DNA of 64,000 bases. It comes from Immersiella caudata (Eukaryota; Ascomycota; Sordariomycetes; Sordariales; Lasiosphaeriaceae). Where the stretch lies: positions 3,100,001-3,164,000 of the forward strand of contig JAULSU010000005.1 of assembly GCA_030512335.1 (NCBI GenBank), given 5' to 3'. Each line of letters begins with the position of its first letter. The first letter of the stretch is position 1. The notes beneath the pieces are model-generated. The model ran no database searches, was not told where the DNA came from, and saw nothing but the letters and a program-made list of their open reading frames with translations. Shown in pieces: positions 22,544 through 33,294 of the stretch. Position numbers and translations under genes: made by a program.

Positions 22544-23696
22544 AGCGAGATTAACAGTGTGTGGTGGGCAGATTAGCTGCGTGTGGAATGTTTTGATGGG
22601 GAATCCGAAGGAATTGAAAGCGTAAGTGTTGCGATCTTGGGTCTTGTCGTACGTATGGTGTAATACGAAAGGGCAGTCAGTCTGACTCGAGCCCGAGCAG
22701 CTGAGGTGGTTGTAAGACCGTGACAGGGCAGAAAGCCATGAGCCAAATCTGTGTACGCCAAATGAGCCTTTTAAATGGCAAGGGAAACGTCTTATTTGCA
22801 CCTGGGATTGCTTGCTCGGCTCAGCATGTTTCGCCAGACACTTAACCGACGAGAATGTTTCCAGATCTCACTTCTTAGTCCCGCAAGTGATGATTTTTCA
22901 AATCCTTCAACCCATCTGAAAATTTTCCGATTTAAAATACATGACAAATACTGGTTCCAAACCGAGGTCAAAAAAACATGAGCGGATTCGGGATTTTAAA
23001 AGCTCAAAGTGCCTGGGATATAACAAGTTGAGGAAAATATGGAAATCTTGAAACACTGGAGCCTGATCCTCGTGTAGTTGAAAAGTGTCTACTTCCGCTC
23101 TAGTATTGCTGTCATGAATTGAAAATTGGAATTGAAAGTTGTCTCGGGTTTGAAGCGGGTTTTGAGCTAAATCGTCCAGCGAGCGACCTACATACGTCAT
23201 TTACGCGGGTTGGTTATGAAAACTCTCAAACCGGCTTGCTTAGAGAGAAACAGTAACAGTAACCCAAATCCGGAATTACTCGCATGACACTATGCAGGAG
23301 GACAGCAGTGGTTGGTTCAGTTTCAGACAAAGAGATCGAAGATGGGTCGTAAGGGTTAGGGTTGGTGCGCGATTTGCTCGATCGCAAGCGGCGCTTTCCG
23401 CCTTCCCATTGGTCTCTCATTTTCGGTGCGACTAGGCCAGAATGGCCGCACCTTCCACATGCCCCTTCACTTTCCTTCATTTAACCTCGATACCTTCCTC
23501 GTATAGGATCCGCGCCTCTTTTGGTGTCTTGTCCCAACGTCACAGATGAAGCCAAACCAACACCGTCGAACAGTCCGCCAAGGTGTCATCGCATGGACTG
23601 CAGCGCGGAGTGAGGACAAAGGCAGGAGCGCTGCCTCTTGACCTGTTGGTCTGTCTTGAGTGAACCGAAGCGATTACTCACCGCCCGAAGCCAAAC
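22544..23696. other. Intergenic, promoter of the TOK channel gene
   Basis: No gene seen. It carries a telomere-like box at 23352-23363 and a run of short T/A-rich segments around 22890-23150. Confidence 0.5.
23352..23363. repeat. Telomere-like box upstream of TOK gene
   Basis: AGGGTTAGGGTT, two telomeric units, 334 bp upstream of the channel start codon. Confidence 0.6.
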
Positions 23697-26003
23697 ATGA
23701 ACGACGCCAGCGGGGAACGCATAGACGAGCATGTCCGCCACGAAGAGCTGAACGCCAAGGAATCGGCCAAGGGTACCGAACCCAACCATGACCATGACGA
23801 GCCCGAGCAACCGCATCTCAACCCCAGTCGATGGTGGTTCGCATCGTCTGCGTTCCCCTTGGTTGCCGCAACTTTGGGGCCCGTAGCATCGTCCTTCAGT
23901 ATATGCGCCCTCGTCAAGCCCTGGCGACAGTACTACCCACCCAACACCAACATCGACGATGCCGCTTTTGTCGCTGATCCGGCCTGGCTCACCGTCATCA
24001 ACGGCATTCAGCTGGCTATCGCCATCATAGCCAACCTGGCTTTGCTCCTCAACATGACCAGGAGACTTCGGTTCGCCATCGCTCAACCCATCACCATCAT
24101 CGGCTGGTATATCTCGTCGATCGCTCTCATCTGCCTGACCGCAACAGCAGCTGGGCCCCTGGTCATCGAGCCTGCCGAAGAGTACATCTGGGCACAGTCC
24201 TTCTACTACGGCATATACTCGGCCGTTCTTTATTTTGTGGTTTCCTCTCTGATGGTCGTCACCTTCATGGGGGCCCATACCGGTCGATATCCCAAGGACT
24301 TTAACTTGACTCCCAGCCAGCGGACGCTCATGTTGCAGACCATCATGTTTCAGATTTACCTGTTGTTAGGGGCATTGGTATTTTGCAACGTCGAGGGTTG
24401 GGATTATCTCGATGCTGTGTATTGGGCTGCCGTGACTCTGTTCACGGTCGGATTTGGCGACTTCTACGCGACCACGACAATTGGCCGCGCGTTGCTCATA
24501 CCGTACGCGCTTATCGGTATCATTAGTCTCGGTCTGGTTATTGGCTCGATTCGCAGTTTGGTTCTGGAGCGTGGGAGGAGGCGGTTCGATGCGAGAGTCA
24601 TGGAGCGGAAACGCCAGCAAGTGCTGCGGAACATCAAGAGGAAAGGAAAAGATGAAATCCTCGTTCCGATTCAAGGAGGCCCCTTGACATCGCCCTCGGC
24701 CGCATCCGGACTGACGGAGTTCGATCGAAGAGAGGCCGAGTTTAAGCTCATGCGGAAGATCCAAGAAGTAGCGGATTGGCGTAGGAGGTGGTACGCTATG
24801 GCTATTTCCACGAGCACTTGGCTGGTCCTGTGGTTGGTGGGCGCCAAGATATTTCAGGTGTGCGAGGGTCCGTACCAGGGATGGACGTACTTTGATGCGT
24901 TCTACTTTGCGTTCGTGAGCTTGACAACGATTGGATATGGAGATATTACCCCTGTGTCTAACGGGGGAAAGTCTTTCTGGGTATTCTGGGCCTTACTGGC
25001 GTTGCCAACGATGACGGTTCTCATCTCGAATGCTGGCGACACCATTGTCAGAGGGGTGCGGGAGGCGACTGATCAAATCGGCATGGTCACGATTCTGCCA
25101 GGCGAGCGCGGGTTCAAGAAGGACTTGGAGAAGATTCTGAGGTGGCTTTCTTTTGGGAAGTTGTTTGAAGAGGACATCGAAGAGGACCCCCCAGGGTTCC
25201 TCGGCGCTGCGCAGCCTCATGACGACAGCGCGGATGACGATGATGAAATGGAAGCCGAAGCAGAACAAGATCTAAACGAACTAATGGCCGAAGGTGCCGC
25301 CCCTGAAGCGGCCAGGGAAACGAAAGAAAAAGACACCGCAGACGAAGCGCTCCACGGGAAACCCGTTGAGGGCAGCCTCGCAACAGAACCCGAGAGACCA
25401 TCTTTCAAGACCATAAGCTTCAGCGACGACAACTGGACACAAAAGCCACGCGCTCACCGCCAAAATACGTCAGGGTCATCTAGCGCCAGACCCCGCCCAA
25501 CACCAAGTAGTTCCTCTCAGCTCCTCAAGCTCACCCGCACGGCGTCCATGCCTCGTCAAGTTCTTCCCGACGTCCCCTCAAACAAGGCTGACTACCATCT
25601 CACTTTGATTGAGGAGATTAGGCGGGTAATGCAGCACCTCAAATCCAACCCCCCTCGAAAGTACACTTTTCCCGAGTGGGCTTGGTATCTGCGTCTCATT
25701 GGTGAGGACGAGGGGAACGCGGATAGGCATCATGAGCCGCATGCAAAAGCAAAGAAGGGAGTGAGACACAGACTTCGCAGGAGAGGGGGAGAAGATGGAG
25801 AGGAGTCCAAGGAGCATGTGTTGCGTCATCCGGAGTCGTGGTCCTGGGTTGGGAGTAGGAGTCCCTTGATGGGCAGCAAGGAGGAGGCCGAGTGGATCCT
25901 GGAAAAGTTGACGAAGAAGCTGGAGGAAGAGTTGAGGGGAATTACAAGGGCTCGGAGGAGGAGCTCTGCCGGACTGGGAAGAGGAAGGTTGATGGTTGTC
26001 TAG
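23697..26003 (+). CDS. TOK-type outward-rectifier potassium channel
   Basis: Single exon, 768 residues. Hydrophobic segments in the first 290 residues and again around 365-450 fit the fungal TOK plan of eight membrane spans with two pore loops. Pore 1 carries TVGFGD (residues 250-255) and pore 2 carries TTIGYGD (410-416), both K+ selectivity filters. Between them lies a charged cytosolic linker with RRRFDARVMERKRQQV. The C-terminal third is long, acidic then Ser-rich, with predicted helices near the end; it probably carries the gating tail. Known members release K+ across the plasma membrane on depolarisation and set membrane potential. First ATG of the frame is used; there is no signal peptide, as expected. 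Confidence is high because both filters are intact. Confidence 0.95.
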   Translation: MNDASGERIDEHVRHEELNAKESAKGTEPNHDHDEPEQPHLNPSRWWFASSAFPLVAATLGPVASSFSICALVKPWRQYYPPNTNIDDAAFVADPAWLTVINGIQLAIAIIANLALLLNMTRRLRFAIAQPITIIGWYISSIALICLTATAAGPLVIEPAEEYIWAQSFYYGIYSAVLYFVVSSLMVVTFMGAHTGRYPKDFNLTPSQRTLMLQTIMFQIYLLLGALVFCNVEGWDYLDAVYWAAVTLFTVGFGDFYATTTIGRALLIPYALIGIISLGLVIGSIRSLVLERGRRRFDARVMERKRQQVLRNIKRKGKDEILVPIQGGPLTSPSAASGLTEFDRREAEFKLMRKIQEVADWRRRWYAMAISTSTWLVLWLVGAKIFQVCEGPYQGWTYFDAFYFAFVSLTTIGYGDITPVSNGGKSFWVFWALLALPTMTVLISNAGDTIVRGVREATDQIGMVTILPGERGFKKDLEKILRWLSFGKLFEEDIEEDPPGFLGAAQPHDDSADDDDEMEAEAEQDLNELMAEGAAPEAARETKEKDTADEALHGKPVEGSLATEPERPSFKTISFSDDNWTQKPRAHRQNTSGSSSARPRPTPSSSSQLLKLTRTASMPRQVLPDVPSNKADYHLTLIEEIRRVMQHLKSNPPRKYTFPEWAWYLRLIGEDEGNADRHHEPHAKAKKGVRHRLRRRGGEDGEESKEHVLRHPESWSWVGSRSPLMGSKEEAEWILEKLTKKLEEELRGITRARRRSSAGLGRGRLMVV

Positions 26004-26472
26004 GTTACCTGCTTTAGGATCATGCATTGGGATATCCAAGAGGGGGGCGAGGTATGTTTACCATTGGGTGAGGGATCCAGGGGTATTATTTTGCATGCTA
26101 GGGACGATTTTGGAGTTATTGGACACGGAATACCCTAGATACTTGTTTATATGGAGTCTCTACCTTTTGGTTATTTCTTAATGGATCGTTGCAGACGGTT
26201 ACACTTCGTTCATGGCGGTAGCTCAGGGGCAGATCATTGTCAGAAGTTCCCCGGTCCGCGGGGCGGGAGCTGTAAGAACCCCCAGAAGAATTTTACAGAA
26301 GACTGACTCTCGTATGCAGGTTATAGGCTGTAGCTGCCAGCTGCATGCATTGTTGGCCTGCTCCTAATGGTTTGCTCCTCACCGGTCGCGTTATTCTTTC
26401 CGTTCCTACCCAAGTTTCTGGCGCCCACGTGCAAACTACACACCCAGATGCGTCAGCCCATCACCGCCCACC
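26004..26472. other. Intergenic, no gene seen
   Basis: 3' flank of the channel gene and promoter of the modin-like gene; nothing else visible. Confidence 0.5.
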
Positions 26473-28325
26473 ATGAGCGACAAAAACGACAACAGCGATC
26501 AGCTTTCTTTGCCCAGTTTGGCTGTGGCAGTGGTCGCACTGGTGGTGGCTCTTATCGCGCTTGCTGGCACCACAGCACAGATGCCACAACAATACCTTTC
26601 CACGGCAGTGGGCTATTCCAACTGCAGCTCAAGAGTCATGGGCGGTTGGGCTCGTTACAACAAACTGGTCTTTCATCCGTGGGAGCTACGCTTTGAGGTT
26701 GCCTTTAGCAGCCCGGTGATTGCAGTCGCCCTTCGTGATACCGCCCAACTTTCTGAGTCAGAGAGACCCAAGTTCATCCTCGATGGTACTCCAAAGTCGA
26801 TCGAAGATTCCGGGATTCAGCCTTTATCCGCCTATCGAGGAGCTAGGCTTCCCAGTTCTCGGTCCAAAGGTGCGGAGGAGAAGAAAAGTGTCGACGGCGC
26901 AGTATACCCTGCATCATGGCTGATCCTCTTATCGATGATTCAAGATATGGAGCATCAGACAAGTGAACGGTTAGAGCAAGAACACACGCTCGACGCTTCA
27001 CTGCGCAAATGTTTAGCGGATGTTGCAGGTTTCAGTTGCAGTGGGATTGCGGGTTGAAAGCCAAACTTTGGATCTGATGCCCGATGGTGTCAACAAGCCC
27101 TTCGCGCTGACGACGATAAGCTCTGTCATCGAGATCGCGGCGCTCCTGGGCATCTATTGGAAGCAGTTTGACAGGGCAACGGATCGCTACCTTGCGCAAG
27201 GAAATGGGGTGCTCATCACTGGTATCAGCGTTCCTCATGTCGGCACCGTTTTCACCGTAGCTCAGTACGGTGAACTACACCTCGGCGAAAACAGGGTAAT
27301 CCCTTCAGATAGTGCCATGAAGCTCTCCCTGGGAGCTGTGCCGACTCTCTTCCAAGAAGATCCTACGACATTGAAGCTAGGGCTCACACAAGACCCGAGA
27401 GATGTCAGCATCTTAAAGCTGGGAAACTTGAAGGAGATTGCTGATACCATGATCTTGATGGACTGCAACACCACCACGGCAAACTACTTTCGCCAACCTG
27501 ACAGCAAGCATGGCCACATCTTCCCGAGTAAGTCAATCGGCTTTGTCTTCAGTCTTCTGATTTGCCAACACCACCACCACCACCTCCTCCTCCTCCTCCT
27601 CCTCCTCCTCCTCCTCCTCCTCCTCCTCCTCTCAGCTACCTAATACGCTGCAGTTCCATTTGAGCCTGTGGGCATGTTGTGTAAGCCGCTTTACGTTAGG
27701 AAAACGCGTCTCCAGATGCTGCCGAACCCCACGCCCTACCGCTGGGACAAGCACTTTTTCAATCTCCGAAAGCTCATCTCCGAGCACCAAAAGCGACTCA
27801 GACAGGTTATAAAATACAATGCAAATTTAAATAGGTTTGAAGCGATTGCTTCTGACCTTGTTGAAGCCCTGATGAGACATGAAGTTGGGGAATGGGAGAG
27901 GCGAACACGGAAGCTTCCCCTCGTCGAAACGATGAAAGCGGAAATGAAGAGATCGATGAATGCGCCGACAGAGAACGGGCCTCAAGCGGCTGGGGCCCAT
28001 GAGGACTTGACCACGGGCTCGTGGCAGAAATTCCTGTCACTGGGAAAGCTAAGGAATAGAAAACCATTTGGGACAGACGAGGAGAGCCACACGCAATCAA
28101 GCAAGGTGCGTGACGTCAAGGGACACCTCGAGCATACCCATCGCTAACGGTAGAAAGTCGCCGACGAAGACTAAAGATTCTGGACCTGGGTGCACCGTGA
28201 GCCTTCTTGATAGCCTACACGACGTCATCTTAGAGTGCGATAGGTATCTGCTGAAGCAGGAACGCGTGCTCGTTCGAGTGGTTCTTAGCGAGCATTTCCA
28301 ACAAGTGTTAAAGATGCTTAACAAC

Positions 28326-28357
<32 letters not shown>

Positions 28358-28808
28358 CTACGACGCTAATGGGCCTCGTGTAAAGAGGAGGGCGGGGCGC
28401 AAGTGTGAGGACCTTAGCGTGGCGAGTCCCGAGGACTCGCAGGGGATGCTTATGGACATCTACTTTCGTGATGTGCTTCATGAAGTCAAGCGTCGGGCGG
28501 GTAGCCGGGTTTCCAAGATGACTTTCTATAAACTTCGGCCCTACGCTGCGTCTAGGAATGAAGAGAGATTTTCCCACAAGTTTCCCAAAGTTCCGCTCGA
28601 CATAATGTCTGATGATGAAGAGGAGGATGACACTCAGCACCATGAGCCCGAGGACACTCGGCGCCATGAGCCTGTTGCGGAGTCAATTTGGTGTGTCCTT
28701 GTCTTCCGTATGCTGTGCTGGTTGACATTGCATGACTTTGACAAGGGCGATTTGCAAGTATCCCAGAGCGAGTTACTAGGTCTTCAGTTGCCGGTTTATG
28801 TCTCGTAG
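26473..28808 (+). CDS. Modin-like protein
   Basis: Four exons proposed: 26473-26962, 27042-27527, 27654-28105, 28158-28808 (2079 nt, 692 residues). An N-terminal membrane anchor (SLAVAVVALVVALIALAG) is followed by MPQQYLSTAVGYSNCSSRVM and MGGWARYNKL, then LDLMPDGVNKPFALTTISS, GNGVLITGISVPHVGTV, FEPVGMLCKPLYVRKTR and the C-terminal CVLVFRMLCWLTLHDFDKGD. This order matches what I know of fungal modin-type proteins, named after a Podospora gene tied to incompatibility-related growth control; biochemical function is unknown. The first intron (26963-27041) is the least certain: a 31-nt alternative would also restore frame. Intron 2 holds a (CCT)16 tract and exon 4 a poly-Asp run. Confidence 0.75.
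27583..27630. repeat. (CCT)16 tract inside a modin intron
   Basis: Sixteen perfect CCT units preceded by CCA/CAC triplets (27568-27582), directly in front of the 3' splice region of intron 2. It forms a giant polypyrimidine tract. Confidence 0.9.
28325..28357 (+). repeat. (GAC)n encoding poly-Asp
   Basis: About eleven GAC/GAT codons in exon 4 of the modin-like gene, giving a run of Asp after an Asn pair. Confidence 0.85.
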
Positions 28809-29212
28809 CCACATTTGAGGTTGAAGGGAAACTGACAGATCCGGGGTGGTCAAGGTGGGGGGGGGGGGGGGGCGGGGTGAGAAAAGCGGGTCCGGGCTAG
28901 CCAGAATTAGCTTTTCAGGATGTTGTGTGTATTTGCACCTCGGCTCTTGGCATTCTCATTTTTAAAGCATCATTTCGCAGTTCACCACGCGCAATGCGAC
29001 GAAGGGAATACTGCTGGGCAGTTTGACATAATTATCCACGGGAGACACCAATTGATTCTTGATCCAGCGAATTGATCATGTTTCATCTGCAGGAATGAAG
29101 TGATTGCGGCCATACAGTCCACAAGTGGGTTCCATTCACACATGACGCTGGTGACGATGCAAGGTTGTCTAACAGCAACGTAGTTTGGCGCGTTTCGCGC
29201 CGTTCCTTAAAA
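28809..29212. other. Intergenic with a G16 homopolymer
   Basis: Sixteen consecutive G residues at 28857-28872, then CGGGG; potential G-quadruplex or an assembly-sensitive site. Otherwise 3' flank of modin-like gene and promoter of the next gene. Confidence 0.6.
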
Positions 29213-30632
29213 ATGCGGAGATGGCTGCCACCGCTGAGATCATGGCGCGCCACTCGTGTTCAGACGCCACGGCTGGCGTTGGGGCGGAGATGCTTCACCT
29301 CTCGAGCCGTTGAGCATGTCCAAGTCTCAACTGCGTCGGCGGGTGAGATTACCGTGTCGTAAGTCCGAGTTCTCTTTGCGAGACACGCGCGTTGTTGACT
29401 GACAGTTTCGCAGTCTTCACAACACTGAAGAGCACAGCAGTACCTCGCCGCTAGTGCTATGGATTCCTCCGTGTTCATTCTGCGATGGCTACGATCCCGC
29501 TGGGCTGGTGCCGCCTAGGTGGCTGGTTGAGTTTCCCACGGTTACCTTGAACTATAGATGGCCGGGGTTGTTTGAGGATCCCAAGAGTGCTTATTCTTCA
29601 ACGCCACGGCAATGGCCTATGCCGCTTCATGATATCTCTTTTGGATACCAGTGGGTTCTCCAGCATCTGGCGCCGGCTGATCTGGCTCGCAGAGACATCT
29701 ACGTCTACGGGTCGTATCTAGGCGCTAGCCTCGCAGCATCCCTAGCCCTCACCGAGTCCCACGCCCACGAACCCATGGCCATCCGCGGGTTGATCGCCTA
29801 CAACGGCATCTACAATTGGACCACCTTCCTCCCGGACCACCCCGTCAACAAACCCCGAGATCCCCCCAAAGGGAAAAAGAGATTCCTTCCCACCCTCGAA
29901 GATGAACCACCCCCCGACCCTCAACCCAATAACCCCTTCCACCTGCTCCGCCAACAATCCCCCCTCCTCTTCCATGACCCCTCCAATCTATTCGACCCCT
30001 TCGCCTCCCCTACCCTCTTCTTCCGCACCTCCGGTCTCCTCGTACCCCCAGACTTCCACTCTTCCGCTCTCGACCCCGTCCCTTCCGCCTTCACCTCCGC
30101 CGTTGACGCCCTCTCTTCCGGCCGAACTCTACAATCCTCCCTCGAAAACGAAAATGAAACCACAAGAGCAAGCCGCAAGGCCTATCTGACTTTCCCCCCT
30201 CGCAAATCCACCCTTCAAATCCCTCCTACCCTCCTCCTCTATGATCCCCCTCCACCATCTTACCACACCAAATCCCGAAGCCGTCTTACGACCAAACGAA
30301 AACGCCCTGAACCAAAGGCCGACTCTTTCCAAGCCCAAGCCTCCGGCCTGGCAAACTCCATGATTCGCAGTGTCGAGATGTTTGAGTTGAAGGATAGGAT
30401 GAAATGGGATAGTACGTATGAAGACCCCGAAGTGAGGGTGGAGGAGGCAGAGAGGAGAGTGAACGTTGTTGAGGTGGAGAAGTATGCCGAGGATGGAAGA
30501 GACCAAGGGTTGGAGGTGTTGGATTTGAATGCGGAGGGAGAGGGCGTTGCGAGGGGGTGGTTGAGGGGGAGATGTGACGGGGAGGGAGATGAGCGGTTTG
30601 ATGTTGGGGAGGGTGTGCAAAGACTGTCCTAG
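29213..30632 (+). CDS. Alpha/beta-hydrolase-like protein, possibly mitochondrial
   Basis: Two exons (29213-29358, 29414-30632), 454 residues, intron with GTAAGT donor. The N-terminus (MRRWLPPLRSWRATRVQTPR) is Arg rich without acidic residues, like a mitochondrial presequence. The core reads as an alpha/beta-hydrolase: strand and loop PLVLWIPPCSF, then TVTLNYRWPG, PLHDISFGYQWVLQHL and the elbow IYVYGSYLGASLAASLAL. At the elbow the GxSxG Ser position holds Tyr (G-S-Y-L-G), so either the Ser of GAS is used or the protein is not a classical esterase. The second half is Pro/Ser rich with a charged C-terminus. I know such proteins as conserved ascomycete hydrolase-fold members of unknown substrate. 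Confidence 0.75.
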
Positions 30633-31321
30633 GGAGAGTGCTGGGTAGTATAAGAGCGAAGCAATGAAATGAAGGTGATGAGATGAAAGGATAAGGAAGT
30701 AGATATATACCCAGCTCAGCTTAAAGTCAACAATGAGACCCATCCAAGTGGCGCGCCTTCCCCAGAAGAACAACAACCGCACAGTTCCCACGTACCTATA
30801 TAACCCACCTGACCTTAGAACCTACCAAGAACCTAGCAATAGGCGCCTGTCCGTTGGCCGAGTAGTTCATTTGGTCTGTATACCTGAGGTTCCCCCAAGC
30901 CTCTTGGCTTGTGAGACACCTCCACTGAAGGGTGCTATGTTCGACTCCTCAATCTTTCTTTTTTTTCTTTTTTTTGTGGGGGGAGGGAGGGGGGGTTTAT
31001 CTCTTACTCCTGGGTGTTTAGAGTTCTAAATTGCGGTGGTCTGGAGTCTTGTTCCTTCCCTTTTTTCACTTTGCATTCAACGATAGTTAGTCTTGTGGTT
31101 TGGTGTTTACTTGGGTCAACAACTCTTGGTGACAAGCCTGTCGATTTTCCTGTCTATCTCATGCATTCTACCGCGGCGAGGAGAGTGATCGTGTTTCCAT
31201 CCTATGGCGGATGTTGGTGTCTTCTAAACAAGACGACCAAGCACGGCAATCATTTACATGGAAGTTCAGGAAGGATTATCATTAATATGATAAACCTCCG
31301 GTTTCCAATGATACGGCTGGT
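30633..31321. other. Intergenic between convergent genes
   Basis: Holds both 3' flanks and a T-rich then G-rich tract (about 30957-30996). No gene seen. Confidence 0.5.
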
Positions 31322-32546
31322 CTACTTATCCAACGCAACATACATTATAGTAATCCCCATTACCGGCTCGAGATGACCACCCATGTTCATCGGCGGATAC
31401 CTCGTGAGGTTGTAGTTCGCCCTGACGTGCCACTTATCACCAACCTCAACACGCCCAGCATTGAAGCACGAGGAGATGGACGAAACATGAGGAATATCTT
31501 CATGACGCCGCTGAATCGGACTGAAGCCATGCCCATCATGATGTCCACCACCGCCACCACCGCCGCCACCACCACCACCACCACTACCTCCATGGTTTGA
31601 ATGATCCCCGGAAGAAACAAATCCAGGCTTCTCGCCGTACCTCGCTTTTGCGGTGCAAACGACGCTGTTGTTCTTCAAAACAAACTGCTCGTCGCCACCG
31701 TCGTGCATGTGCGATACCAGCTGAAGTACATCGCCCGAGAAGTTAGCCACCCACGGAGGGTTCATCTCAAGGGTGAATGTCTTTGCGCCGTCGGGAACGG
31801 GAACTTCTCCTCCGCGCGCGAGGCATGGCCCATCCACATCCAGCCAAACCGACACGGCGCGCTTGAAGTCTGCTGGGATAGAAGGGATGAACTCCCACTC
31901 GATTGTGGTGACAGCATCGCGAGGATCACCCTCGTTCATGAGCTCTATCGCGATGAAGAACCGGGTCTCGTTCTTTTGGATTGGGTAGCCAGCCTTGACG
32001 GTTCTGCGGGAAGGGTCAGGCTGAGATCAGGGGTCAGGACAATGGCAACTCACCCGTTGATGGAGATGCTGGCGACGGTCCTTTCGTTTCCGGATGCAAA
32101 AATCGGCGCTGGGACGTAGGGACAACTGGCGGAAGTGGTATGGTTGTTGAAGACCACAGCATGGTGGAGGTACATGCCATTGTTCGCATTCGCAGTCTTC
32201 CCATCCGGGTACTCAAGGCCAGCAACGGCTTCGGTGATTATGCAGTCGGTACAGGGGGGTGTGATGGGGAAAATGAAGTTTCCCATTTCATGCCCGTCCC
32301 CAGCTGTGGGGACAGGAAGTGGGCCATACTTGATGAGAACGCGCTGCGACTTAAGTTCGGGGAAGAATTTGGCCTGGGCTGGCTGACTGCGAATACACGA
32401 AGCGTCTAGGAGAACATTCAGTTTCAGCCCAGATGACAAGATAACGATGTTTTCTAGGTACCTTTCAGACATGGCGGCACAGCGGCGAGGCTACCCACTC
32501 CCAACGAGATGAGTCCTATCAAGGACGAGAGATACTGCGTCTTCAT
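31322..32546 (-). CDS. Secreted protein resembling type II Cu monooxygenases
   Basis: Three exons (32546-32462, 32405-32054, 32003-31322), 372 residues. Residues 1-22 are a signal peptide (MKTQYLSSLIGLISLGVGSL). The mature part shows paired-His motifs of the kind that bind copper in PHM/DBM-type enzymes: MYLHHAVVFNNHT, then LVSHMHDGGDEQ and, near the end, MGGHLEPVMGI. Conserved Cys (PPCTDCI, ASCPY, SSCFNAG) would form disulphides, and several N-x-S/T sites fit secretion. A Gly run followed by HHDGHG interrupts the domain at about residues 295-318. I infer an extracellular copper protein; the substrate is unknown, and a copper-free structural role is possible. Introns have clean GT-AG ends. 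Confidence 0.7.
31543..31590 (-). repeat. Gly-coding CCA/CCG triplet tract
   Basis: Plus-strand CCACCGCCACCACC-type triplets encode about 13 Gly residues next to two His in the secreted copper-like protein. Codons mix GGT and GGC. Confidence 0.8.
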
Positions 32547-32772
32547 TTCCACTCGTGCTGTAGCGATGAAGCGGTCGACCCGGGCTGAGCCACAGGCATG
32601 CAGATCCGAGCCTTCTTGTATTCCCGCACCTTTTCCCAGCGATTGCGCCGACAATTACCAGGAACGGAGAGCGGATCGTTTTTGTGTCCCGCTTTGGGGT
32701 GACTGGTATGACGGCTTGTTGTCCGAGGTACCGGAGGGGCGGCAATGACACCGGGTGAATGCGCAATCTGGA

Positions 32773-33294
32773 TTACGCCTGTATATCGGGCTTATCCTTT
32801 ATATGGCCAGCAGTCGCAACCTCCAATATCCTGGATTCGGATCCCGGGACATGAACGACGCTGATGCCGGAGTCCTGGAGCAACTGTTTGCCCGTGTTGT
32901 GACTGACAAAAGTCTCGGGCTCAGAAACGCCCACATACACGATTCGGAGGGAACCGGCGAGACGACGGACTCTCTCCGTACAGGGTAGGTTCCCACTCAG
33001 CCGCTTAGAGCAAGGCTCAACGGTCGTGTACAAGGCCATGTGGGAGGGGAGAACCCGTGCGAGATCCTCCTCGTTAACGCCATGCTCTTGGGCGAGCTTC
33101 ATGAGGCAGCATTGCTCGGCGTGGGTGTTCCCCGAGAGCTCCAAAGTGTAGCCGGTTGCGAGGATGGCATTGGTATTCAGGTCGACGAGCACAGCACCCA
33201 CTCGGTAGTTGGTAGGCTTTGGCGGGGACTTTTGCGCGAGTTCAAGAGCTAATCGCATATATGACTCGTGGTCATCCGGTTGGATCGAAGCCAT
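32773..33294 (-). CDS. DRAP deaminase (riboflavin pathway)
   Basis: Single exon, 173 residues from ATG 33294; an upstream in-frame ATG at 33327 would add 11 residues. The sequence carries the cytidine-deaminase-type zinc site: THAEQCCLMK supplies His and the catalytic Glu, and VEPCSKRLSGNLPC supplies the two Cys. The segment SPPKPTNYRVGAVLVD followed by TGYTLELSGN is characteristic of the deaminase that acts on the diamino-pyrimidine phosphate in riboflavin synthesis (the C-terminal part of yeast Rib2). It would act in the cytosol. A tRNA or dCMP deaminase is less likely because of the PCSKR-x-SGN-x-PC spacing. It is transcribed away from the J-protein gene at 33821, sharing 526 bp. Confidence 0.85.
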   Translation of the reverse strand: MASIQPDDHESYMRLALELAQKSPPKPTNYRVGAVLVDLNTNAILATGYTLELSGNTHAEQCCLMKLAQEHGVNEEDLARVLPSHMALYTTVEPCSKRLSGNLPCTERVRRLAGSLRIVYVGVSEPETFVSHNTGKQLLQDSGISVVHVPGSESRILEVATAGHIKDKPDIQA

